A stretch of 9,776 nucleotides of DNA from Prevotella sp. CAG:1031 (GTDB taxonomy: Bacteria > Bacteroidota > Bacteroidia > Bacteroidales > Muribaculaceae), in contig HF985593.1 in NCBI GenBank assembly GCA_000431215.1, positions 8,966 through 18,741 of the forward strand, in the 5' to 3' direction. This document shows positions 1 through 6,619 of the stretch, in pieces. How positions within the stretch are numbered: the first letter of the stretch is position 1; each line of letters opens with the position of its first letter. A model generated the notes under the pieces. The model saw only the letters and a program-made list of their open reading frames with translations. It did no database searches and was not told the DNA's origin. The position numbers and the translations under genes are program-made.

Positions 1-506
1 AATCCGAGTTTCTCGCCGGCCTCCACTGCGGGGCGCGACAGGATTATCTTCCTGACCTCTTTGTTTTTCAGCGCTCTGACGGCCAGGGCTATCGCCACGT
101 AGGTCTTGCCCGTTCCGGCCGGCCCGAGGGCGAAAGTGAGGTCGTTTTTAGAGAATGTGTCGACAAGAAGCTGCTGGTTGGGCGTCCGGCCTGCTATCGG
201 CTTGCCGTTGATGCCGTAGATGATCACTCCGTCGCTTTTGAGAGCTTTCGGCGCGTCGCCTTTGACAATGTCGAGGATGACATCCTCGGTCAGCTTGTTA
301 TATTTGACGGCATAGGCTTCGAGCTCCTTGATCTTGCGTTCGAAGTCGGCTGTCTCCCCCTCTTCGCCGATGGCTTTTATCACCGAGCCGCGGGCTGCGA
401 TGCGCAGCTTCGGGAAGAGGTTGCGGATCAGCGTCATGTTGCTGTTGTTGACGCCGTAGAAACATACAGGATCGACAGAATCGACTATTACAATGCGTTC
501 AATCAT
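1..506 (-). CDS. phoH: PhoH family ATPase, N-terminal part (cut by window edge)
   Basis: PhoH-like proteins are cytoplasmic P-loop ATPases related to the helicase-like domain of RNA-binding proteins; their exact role is unsettled, with links to RNA metabolism and phosphate or stress responses. I translated the minus strand from ATG at 506: 168 complete codons remain open to the edge. Residues 1-105 match the variable N-terminal region that resembles a nucleic-acid-binding fold (TLIRNLFPKLRIAARGS near 25-41). The Walker A motif GPAGTGKT lies at 128-135, and the family signature SRPAVEAGEKLG at 157-168. Full-length relatives have roughly 320 residues, so about half is missing, including Walker B. 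The ATG comes immediately after the TAA of the SIMPL gene (TAAATG, no intervening base), which fixes the start well and points to translational coupling. Family assignment is secure; the cellular role is not shown by the sequence. Confidence 0.93.
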   Translation of the reverse strand, partial: MIERIVIVDSVDPVCFYGVNNSNMTLIRNLFPKLRIAARGSVIKAIGEEGETADFERKIKELEAYAVKYNKLTEDVILDIVKGDAPKALKSDGVIIYGINGKPIAGRTPNQQLLVDTFSKNDLTFALGPAGTGKTYVAIALAVRALKNKEVRKIILSRPAVEAGEKLG

Positions 507-1217
507 TTAGTCTTCGATATAGTAGACGATAGTTGACACCACTCTGACGTTCTTCAGCCACGGGGTCGACGAGTCGCTGTCGTCGATAGTGAACTGGCCC
601 TGGCTGGCCGTCTTGATCTTACCGACCTTGCTGTGGGAGTCGGCGGCGAACTTGTCGGCGGCGAGGCGCGCGTTTTTGGTCGCTTCTTCGATCATGGCCG
701 GCTTGATGGCGTTGAGGTCGGTGTAGCGGTAGTTGATATATGAGTTTGAGAAGGCCACGCCCTCTTTAAGCAGCTCGGCCTGACGTCCGAGCAGTTCTCT
801 GACTTTGTCGACCTTCTTTGTGGTGACGGTGACGGTCGATTCCAGAGAGTATTTGTATTTGAAAGTGCTTGAGCCGTATTGGTTGGCGGCGGCGTTGTAG
901 GTCGACGGCGGCGCAACCGAGATTTCGTCGCGCGTTATGCCGCTGGAGGTCAGGAATCTGACGATGATGCTGTCGGTGCGGCTGACGTTGTCGTAGATTG
1001 TCGTCAGGTCGTCGCCGGCGATATTGAAGGTTATCGGCCATGTTACTTCGTTGGCCATGACCTGGCGCTCGGCAAGGCCGCGCACCGTTACTTCGCGGTC
1101 GCGGAAGGTGAAGTTGTCGATTCCGCTCTTCAGGCACAGTCCGAGGATAACGATCGAGAGGGCTATCAGAAGCGAGGGGATGAATTTGCCGAGGGGGGGT
1201 GGTGTGGATGATTTCAT
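507..1217 (-). CDS. SIMPL (DUF541) domain protein, membrane-anchored
   Basis: This 236-residue protein has a short polar N terminus with prolines, then one hydrophobic segment at about 13-30 that could be an uncleaved signal anchor, placing the rest outside the cytoplasm. The remainder fits the SIMPL/DUF541 family: a beta strand with VTVRGLAERQVMANEVTWP near 43-61, a middle part with VSRTDSIIVRFLTSSGI, and a C-terminal helix EEATKNARLAADKFAADS followed by a strand ending VRVVSTIVYYIED. Family members include mammalian SIMPL, E. coli YggE and Brucella BP26, but no common biochemical function is established; YggE has been tied to oxidative stress. The start has an A-rich leader (AAGAAATT just before ATG), usual for Bacteroidota. 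It sits 53 bases after recQ and directly abuts phoH, so it is probably transcribed with both. Family call is firm, function unknown. Confidence 0.9.
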   Translation of the reverse strand: MKSSTPPPLGKFIPSLLIALSIVILGLCLKSGIDNFTFRDREVTVRGLAERQVMANEVTWPITFNIAGDDLTTIYDNVSRTDSIIVRFLTSSGITRDEISVAPPSTYNAAANQYGSSTFKYKYSLESTVTVTTKKVDKVRELLGRQAELLKEGVAFSNSYINYRYTDLNAIKPAMIEEATKNARLAADKFAADSHSKVGKIKTASQGQFTIDDSDSSTPWLKNVRVVSTIVYYIED

Positions 1218-1270
1218 AATTTCTTGTGTGGCTTTTTCTGTTTAACGGAATAGAGGGGCGAATAGTTGTG

Positions 1271-3124
1271 TCAGAGATCGTCGAGCCCTTCGGCGGCGCG
1301 GAACACGTTGACGAACGGACGCCAGTAGCGGTTGGCCTTGTATTCGCTGACACCTTCGACAGCGGCAAATTCGCTGCGTGTCAGCGGACGCCGGCGTTCG
1401 ATGTCGTGGAGCGTCTTGTCGCTGAAAACTATATACGGAGGCACTTTGCCTATGGTGGCCAGTGTCATGCGGATTCTCTTGAGCCGGTTGAACATTGTCG
1501 GAGCCTTGTCGGCCGTCGTTTTCGCGCTTCGCGGCGTTTTCTTCGACGGTTCGGGCTCGCGGTAGACAACCATCATTACGCGCTCGTCGCTGCGCAGCAG
1601 CCGGCGTCCCTGGCCGGTGACTGTGACGCGGTTGTTCTCGTTCCATGCTATCGACAGAATTCCCATCTGAATCATCTGGGTCATATAGAACATCCACATC
1701 GGCGTTGTCATGTCGCGGCCGCTGCCGAAGGTCTTGATGCGGTCGAATCCTGCGCGGACTATATCGGGCGCCGGCGTTCCGCGCAGAATGTCGGCGAGCT
1801 GCCGCAGGGTGGCCTGCTCGCCGGTGCGGATGGCGGCGGAGATGGCTTTGAGCGCTATGGTGGTCGCGTTGAACCTGACCGGGGGCGTTATGCAGACGTC
1901 GCAGTTGCCGCAGTCGCAGTCCGATGGCTCATTGAAGTAGTTGAGAAGTATCCGGCGGCGGCACACTCCCGAGCGGGCATAATCGAACATCTGATCGAGC
2001 TTGGCGAGATTAACTTCGACACGTCCGCTTTCCTGGGCGCGCTTGCGCAGCATGACGACGTCGGCCCACGAGTAGAACATCAGTGCCCTGGCCGGCAGCC
2101 CGTCGCGTCCGGCGCGGCCTACCTCCTGATAATAGCTCTCGATGTTCGACGGAAGGTTGTTGTGGACAACCCACCGTATATTGCTCTTGTCGATGCCCAT
2201 TCCGAAGGCCACCGTAGCGGCCACGGCCTGAAGCTCTCCGGCTGTGAACAGTTTCTGGACGCGGTTGCGGTCGTCGGGCGTCATTCCGGCGTGGTAAGGT
2301 TCGACGCGGTAGCCGAGCTTCCGCAGTGCCTGAGCGGTCTTCTCCGTGGAGTCGCGCGATAGGCAGTAGATTATTCCGGAGTCGTCGGGATATTCGCGCA
2401 GCAGGGCCGCTATGCGGCGCTGGCGCGCCGCGCTTCCGGGGTTGAGCTCGGCCGACAGGAATATGTTGGGGCGGTCGAACGAGGTTATGCAGCGCAGCGG
2501 ATCGCGCAGGCCGAGCTGACGGACAATGTCGTCGCGCGTCAGCTCGTCGGCTGTCGCCGTCAGTGCCATTACGGGCACGTCGGGATAATGCTCGCGTATG
2601 GCGCGCAGTCTGACATAATCGGGCCTGAAATCGTGGCCCCACTGACTGACGCAGTGGGCTTCGTCGATGGCGAAGAGCGCTATCGGCAGCGACCGTGACC
2701 AGCGGGCTATATCGGTGTTGAGACGTTCAGGCGAAATATAAAGAAGCTTTATTCGCCCGCGGGCCACCCCTTCCATCACTTCGCGGTTGAAGTCGTCGGA
2801 GTTGTTCGAGTGGACGGCGGCGGCCGGTATTCCGTTGGCGCGCAGGGCTGCCACCTGATCGTTCATCAGAGCTATCAGCGGCGATACGACGACAGTGGCT
2901 CGGTCGGCGATCAGCGCGGGCATCTGATAGCACATCGACTTTCCGCCTCCGGTCGGCATCAGCACGAGAGTGTCGCGGCCGCGCAGGGCGGCTGTGATGA
3001 TTTCGAGCTGGCGCGGCCTGAAACTGTCGTAACCGTAGAAACGGCGAAGAAGGGCCTCGGCGCGGACTCTGATGTCGGCGTCGCTGAGATCGCTAAAAAG
3101 CGTTTTCTTCTCCATGCAGGGCAT
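1271..3124 (-). CDS. recQ: ATP-dependent DNA helicase RecQ
   Basis: RecQ is a 3'-to-5' DNA helicase acting in recombination, replication-fork repair and suppression of illegitimate recombination. The 617 residues (E. coli RecQ has about 609) carry the full bacterial architecture. The aromatic/Q region YGYDSFRPRQ is at 30-39, Walker A MPTGGGKS at 56-63, DEAH at 154-157 followed by CVSQWGHDFRP, and helicase motifs V-VI (AFGMGIDKSN, then YYQEVGRAGRDG) at about 306-342. The RQC zinc site has cysteines at 388, 405, 408 and 411, exactly the C-x16-C-x2-C-x2-C spacing of E. coli RecQ. A winged-helix region follows, and an HRDC domain at about 543-611. No key residue is missing. The start overlaps the preceding glycosyltransferase gene: ATG at 3124 or the fourth codon, ATG at 3115, both inside that gene (overlap 32 or 23 bases). 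The SIMPL gene begins 53 bases after the TGA stop. Confidence 0.97.
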   Translation of the reverse strand: MPCMEKKTLFSDLSDADIRVRAEALLRRFYGYDSFRPRQLEIITAALRGRDTLVLMPTGGGKSMCYQMPALIADRATVVVSPLIALMNDQVAALRANGIPAAAVHSNNSDDFNREVMEGVARGRIKLLYISPERLNTDIARWSRSLPIALFAIDEAHCVSQWGHDFRPDYVRLRAIREHYPDVPVMALTATADELTRDDIVRQLGLRDPLRCITSFDRPNIFLSAELNPGSAARQRRIAALLREYPDDSGIIYCLSRDSTEKTAQALRKLGYRVEPYHAGMTPDDRNRVQKLFTAGELQAVAATVAFGMGIDKSNIRWVVHNNLPSNIESYYQEVGRAGRDGLPARALMFYSWADVVMLRKRAQESGRVEVNLAKLDQMFDYARSGVCRRRILLNYFNEPSDCDCGNCDVCITPPVRFNATTIALKAISAAIRTGEQATLRQLADILRGTPAPDIVRAGFDRIKTFGSGRDMTTPMWMFYMTQMIQMGILSIAWNENNRVTVTGQGRRLLRSDERVMMVVYREPEPSKKTPRSAKTTADKAPTMFNRLKRIRMTLATIGKVPPYIVFSDKTLHDIERRRPLTRSEFAAVEGVSEYKANRYWRPFVNVFRAAEGLDDL

Positions 3125-4517
3125 TGATGACGGTGCGGAAAATTATTTTCACGTCGAGCAGGAACGACCAGTTCTCGATATACCACACGTCGTATTTCAC
3201 GCGCCGCTCCATCTGCCAGAGCTGTTCGGTCTGGCCCCGGTAGCCGTTTACCTGAGCCCAGCCCGTTATTCCCGGCTTGATGAGGTGACGGACCATATAT
3301 TTGTCGATCAGCTTCGAATATTCGCGGGTCTGGACAAGCATGTGGGGGCGCGGGCCGACCACACTCATGTCGCCGCGCAGCACATTCCAGAACTGCGGCA
3401 GTTCGTCGATGCTCGACCGGCGCAGGAAGTTTCCGACGCGGGTTTTGCGCGGATCGTCTTTCGTGGCCTGGGCGCTGTCGGCGCTGTCGTTGACGCGCAT
3501 GGTGCGGAATTTCCAGCAGGTGAATTCCTTGCCCATATATCCCGTGCGGCGCTGTTTGAAGAATATCGGGCCGGGCGACGACAGCTTGATGGCTATCGTA
3601 ACCGGAATCAGCACAACCGGCGAGGCGATCAGCACAACCGAACTTATCGCTATGTCGCAGACTCGTTTTATAGAGCGGTTGACGACCGATGTCAGCGGAT
3701 TGTTGCGGGTCGATAATACCGGCACCTCTCCGATCGGGCGGATGGCGAACGAGCGTGTCACGTAGCGGCTCAGCTGCGGAACAAGGAAGAACTGGGCCAT
3801 ATTGTGGTCGGCCACACGGATAGATTCTCCGATGGCGCTGTCGTCTTCGCCCGAAAGAGTGTAGTAGATCTGATCGATGTCGTTGCGCCTGACAAAGTTC
3901 TCAAGGCCTGACAGCGGGCCGCTGTAAAGCTTTTTATAGGGGAAGTCGGGCCCGGGATTGTCGCCTACGAATCCGAAAACGCGGTAGCCGAATCCGGCGT
4001 CGCTGGTCATTGCCTCGTAGAGGCGGCAGGCTGTTGGCCCGGTGCCTACGATGGCGACCCGCGAGAAGTTACGCCCCCAGCGGCGGTAGGCTTTCAGCAC
4101 GAGGCGCGACACTACCCACCATAGCGGGAGTGCTACTATTATGCCGCCGTAGAACTCGGCATAGACTCGTCCGGGGACGTAGTCTATGTCGAGGAAAAAA
4201 AGCATTGTCGAGAAGAACAGGGCATGCATCCCGACAGCGCGGAAGGCGTTGAAGAGGATGTGATCCATCTGTATGGCACGGCTGCTGCGGATTTCGCGCA
4301 GATACCATGCCGAAGGGGCGTAGGCCAGAGTAACGAGCAGCCCGACCAGACGCGGATGGCGGTGGAGCATCTCGGGGTTGGCCCAAAGAATTATTCCATA
4401 GACAATGGCGATGACGACAAAATCGCTGAGGGTCAGCAAGTTCGCCACAAGGCCGCCATATCGTCCACGTTGGCTCAGAGGCGGTATCGACATATCGTTG
4501 TCGCGCTTCTCCGACAC
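3093..4517 (-). CDS. Polyprenyl-phosphate sugar-1-phosphate transferase (WcaJ-like)
   Basis: Such enzymes move a sugar-1-phosphate from a UDP-sugar onto undecaprenyl phosphate at the inner membrane, starting capsule, exopolysaccharide or O-antigen repeat units. The order of parts in the 474 residues is that of the large WcaJ/WbaP class: four hydrophobic helices at about 26-46, 57-73, 93-110 and 119-139; a Rossmann-like middle domain beginning RVAIVGTGPTACRLYEAM at 153; a fifth membrane helix at about 286-310; then the catalytic domain with FFKQRRTGYMGK, KFRTM (336-340), the Asp-Glu pair of SSIDELPQFWNVLRGDMSVVGPRP (371-372) and KPGITGWAQVNGYRG (414-428). The substrate sugar cannot be read from sequence; glucose or galactose is usual for this class. 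The longest start is GTG at 4517, five bases after the DUF349 gene stop; ATG at 4493 (protein eight residues shorter) is equally plausible. The 3' end overlaps recQ. Chain elongation genes are not in the window. Confidence 0.93.
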   Translation of the reverse strand: MSEKRDNDMSIPPLSQRGRYGGLVANLLTLSDFVVIAIVYGIILWANPEMLHRHPRLVGLLVTLAYAPSAWYLREIRSSRAIQMDHILFNAFRAVGMHALFFSTMLFFLDIDYVPGRVYAEFYGGIIVALPLWWVVSRLVLKAYRRWGRNFSRVAIVGTGPTACRLYEAMTSDAGFGYRVFGFVGDNPGPDFPYKKLYSGPLSGLENFVRRNDIDQIYYTLSGEDDSAIGESIRVADHNMAQFFLVPQLSRYVTRSFAIRPIGEVPVLSTRNNPLTSVVNRSIKRVCDIAISSVVLIASPVVLIPVTIAIKLSSPGPIFFKQRRTGYMGKEFTCWKFRTMRVNDSADSAQATKDDPRKTRVGNFLRRSSIDELPQFWNVLRGDMSVVGPRPHMLVQTREYSKLIDKYMVRHLIKPGITGWAQVNGYRGQTEQLWQMERRVKYDVWYIENWSFLLDVKIIFRTVINALHGEENAF

Positions 4518-4522
4518 TCGTG

Positions 4523-6448
4523 TTATGCCTTGTCGGTAGAGGTCTCGGTTTTGTCGACGAGCTCGATTTTCTCTTCGAGAGACTTGATTTCGTCGCGCAG
4601 ACGCTCCATGCGGCGCTCCATTTCGCGCAGCATCGATTCGCCGCCCTTGCTCTTGAAGCTCAGGAAGCCGAGGTTGTTGGAGTAGGTGGCGAGGTCGGCG
4701 CGCTTGGCCTCGAGGGCGCGCACGAGGCGGTCGCGCTCGCGGTTGAGCTTGCCGGGATTGCCTGCCATGCCGGCCACGTTGGCCTCGAATTCGGCGCGAC
4801 GTGCGCGCGTCTGCCGGAGGTCATATTTTTTCTCGACATCGCGCAGAAGCTGGCGGAATTCGTCGTAAATGACATCTTTGAGCTTGAACGGAACGTGGCC
4901 GATCTCCTGCCAGCGGCCGCGCAGCTCTGCGAGCTTGTCGGTCAGGGTGTTGCGCGAAGTGTCACCGTCGTAGTTGTCGCCCATGATTACGCGCAGTTCG
5001 TCGATAATGGCCTGTTTGGCCTGAAGGTTGGCCTGCTCGGCAGAGCGCTGCGAGCCAGTGGCGGCTTTCTTGGCGTCGAAGAAGGCGTCGCAGGCGTCCA
5101 TGAACCGGCGCCATACGGCGTCGCTCTGCTTTTTGGGCACGGCGCCTATAGTGCGCCATTCTTTCTGAAGAGCCACGAGTTCGTCGGTTGTCTTGCGCCA
5201 GTCGGTGCTGTCCTTGAGGGCTTCGGCGCGTTCTGCCAGAGCGGTCTTGCGGGCCAGATTGTCGGCCTGGGTTTCCTTCATCTGTTTGAAGAAGTCGCTC
5301 TTTAGGGTGAAGAATCTGTCGCAGACGGCGCGGAAGCGGGTGAACAGGGCGTTATTGGCCTTGCGCGATGCAAAGCCGATCTTTTTCCAGTCGGCCTGAG
5401 CCTCCATGATGATCTTGGTCATGTTGTCCCAGTCGGCATAAGTCTTGATAGGTTCGAAGTCGAGAGCCTCGACGCGCTCGCAGAGGGCTTCCTTTGCCTG
5501 TTCGTTGGCGAGTTCGCGTGCTTTGCGCTCTTCGAAATATGCCTGATAGCGCTTGTTGACGAGGGCGCTTGCGTCTTTGAAACGTGTCCAGAGCTCTTCG
5601 CGCAGCTCCTTGCTGACGGGGCCGATCTCGCGCCATTTGTCGTGGAGATCCTGAAGACGGCGGAACGCTACGATGACATCGGTCTCGCCGTTGAGAAGCT
5701 CGGCCTGCTCGCAGAGAAGCTGTTTCTGGGCCAGATTTTTCTTGAAGTCATAGTCGCGGAGCTCTTTGTTGACCTTCAGCTGGTCGTAGAAGCGCTCGCG
5801 GGCTTCCTGATATTCCTTCCACACGTTAGAAGCTTCGGTAGGCGGAACCTCGCCTACGGTTAGGAACTGCGCCTGAAGCTCCTTGGCGCGGGCATAGTGG
5901 CGGTTCACGTTGTCGGCGTCGGTGCTCATGGCCGAAAGTTCGGCGATGATCTCACGCTTGACCTTCAGATTGGCCTCGCGCTCTGCGTCCTGACGGGCGC
6001 GCAGTTCGGCTTTCTTTTCCTTGACAACGGTGAAGAGCTGTTTGAAAGTTTCTTCGAGAGGATCGAGGACAGGCTCGAACGCTTCGGGATCGCCTCCTTC
6101 GGCTATGAAAGTCTCGCGGGCGGCGCGCTGTTCTTCGGTCTTAAGCTGATAGAATTGCTGTTTTATGCGGCCCAGTTCCTCGGCAGTGATGTCGGCGGCA
6201 TCGTTTTCGGCGAGGTTGCGCAGACGCTCGATGATCGCATCTTTTGTGAGAACGACGGCCGTCTCTTCATCGGCCTGATGAGCCTGCTCTTCGGCTTCTT
6301 CGGCGATAGCCTCCGATTCGAGGTCTTCTACAGCGACTTCGGCGGCGGGCTCGGCGCTTTCGGTTTTGGGGGCTTCGGAGGCCTGAGTGGCCTCGACTGC
6401 GGTGGTCACTTCCTTTTCAGGAGCGGGGGACTGGTCATGCAATTCCAT
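4523..6448 (-). CDS. DUF349 repeat protein, long helical/coiled-coil
   Basis: A 641-residue, highly charged, mostly helical protein without signal peptide or membrane segment, so presumably cytoplasmic. Residues 1-65 are a low-complexity tail rich in Ala and Glu. Five DUF349 units follow, each with a core of the type W-x-x-I-G-x-V-P, a polar stretch, then W/Y-x-x-F and an aromatic helix. Their core aromatic residues are F195, W272, W354, W431 and W513, giving spacings of 77, 82, 77 and 82. The third unit has FAS in place of the VP segment and the first has F for W. The C-terminal part, 605-632, looks like a coiled coil. DUF349 proteins are widespread in Bacteroidota and Actinobacteria, without a firmly assigned function that I know of. 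It is the first gene after the intergenic promoter, with an ATG 171 bases from obg and no clear Shine-Dalgarno. The glycosyltransferase follows after five bases. Confidence 0.93.
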   Translation of the reverse strand: MELHDQSPAPEKEVTTAVEATQASEAPKTESAEPAAEVAVEDLESEAIAEEAEEQAHQADEETAVVLTKDAIIERLRNLAENDAADITAEELGRIKQQFYQLKTEEQRAARETFIAEGGDPEAFEPVLDPLEETFKQLFTVVKEKKAELRARQDAEREANLKVKREIIAELSAMSTDADNVNRHYARAKELQAQFLTVGEVPPTEASNVWKEYQEARERFYDQLKVNKELRDYDFKKNLAQKQLLCEQAELLNGETDVIVAFRRLQDLHDKWREIGPVSKELREELWTRFKDASALVNKRYQAYFEERKARELANEQAKEALCERVEALDFEPIKTYADWDNMTKIIMEAQADWKKIGFASRKANNALFTRFRAVCDRFFTLKSDFFKQMKETQADNLARKTALAERAEALKDSTDWRKTTDELVALQKEWRTIGAVPKKQSDAVWRRFMDACDAFFDAKKAATGSQRSAEQANLQAKQAIIDELRVIMGDNYDGDTSRNTLTDKLAELRGRWQEIGHVPFKLKDVIYDEFRQLLRDVEKKYDLRQTRARRAEFEANVAGMAGNPGKLNRERDRLVRALEAKRADLATYSNNLGFLSFKSKGGESMLREMERRMERLRDEIKSLEEKIELVDKTETSTDKA

Positions 6449-6537
6449 GATACAGAGGGTAAAAAGAGGTTAAAGATAGATACCCGGAGTTCGCCGGTAA
6501 AGCCGACAAACTCGTGCACATTATTAATAAAATCGCC
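6449..6537 (-). other. 5' leader of the DUF349 gene
   Basis: This stretch lies between the predicted -7 element and the DUF349 start codon. It is AT-rich near the promoter and pyrimidine-rich just before the ATG (ACCCTCTGTATC then ATG), with no Shine-Dalgarno match. I see no riboswitch-like structure; only a short interrupted CCGG pairing near 6483-6498 is visible, which I do not consider significant. Confidence 0.4.
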
Positions 6538-6568
6538 CAAATATAGCTATTTTTCGCGAAACAGCAAA
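6538..6568 (-). promoter_or_regulatory. Bacteroidota-type promoter (-33 TTTG, -7 TATATTTG)
   Basis: On the minus strand TTTG (6568-6565) is followed after exactly 19 bases by TATATTTG (6545-6538). This matches the primary sigma factor consensus of Bacteroidota, TTTG, 19-21 bases, TAnnTTTG. Transcription would start around 6530, giving a leader of about 80 bases before the DUF349 ATG at 6448. It is the only good match I saw in a non-coding stretch and probably drives the five-gene block down to phoH. The start site itself is inferred. Confidence 0.75.
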
Positions 6569-6584
6569 AATTAGTCAAGCCCAG

Positions 6585-6617
6585 TTATAAATCTTATAAA
6601 ATTTATAAATCTTATAA
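6585..6617 (-). repeat. Two identical 15-base AT-rich dyads after obg
   Basis: Plus-strand TTATAAATCTTATAA occurs perfectly at 6585-6599 and again at 6603-6617, an 18-base period with a three-base spacer. Each copy is itself a dyad of two self-complementary TTATAA halves around ATC. In the obg transcript the two copies can pair with each other: 14 of 15 positions pair as A-U or G-U, with one A-A mismatch and a three-base loop. The block begins three bases beyond the obg stop and lies 17 bases upstream of the -33 element. It could be a weak hairpin ending or protecting obg mRNA, or a paired operator for the next promoter. There is no strong U-run directly after it, so a classical terminator is doubtful. 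Confidence 0.7.
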
Positions 6618-6619
6618 TT

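Noticed and set aside
1218..1270. Possible terminator or promoter between recQ and the SIMPL gene
   Set aside because: No stem with a following U-run and no TTTG/TAnnTTTG pair at suitable spacing could be found in these 53 bases.
1226..2362. Open frame of 378 codons on the plus strand
   Set aside because: It runs opposite recQ, whose domains are complete. The translation has no recognisable fold and has the His/Val/Ala/Gly-rich composition of an antisense shadow of GC-rich coding DNA.
4520..5305. Open frame of 261 codons on the plus strand
   Set aside because: It is antisense to the DUF349 gene. Its apparent hydrophobic heptads are the mirror of Glu/Lys/Ala-rich helices, as expected for a shadow.
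6483..6498. Possible small hairpin in the DUF349 leader
   Set aside because: Only about five pairs with a bulged base; too weak to claim a riboswitch, attenuator or terminator.
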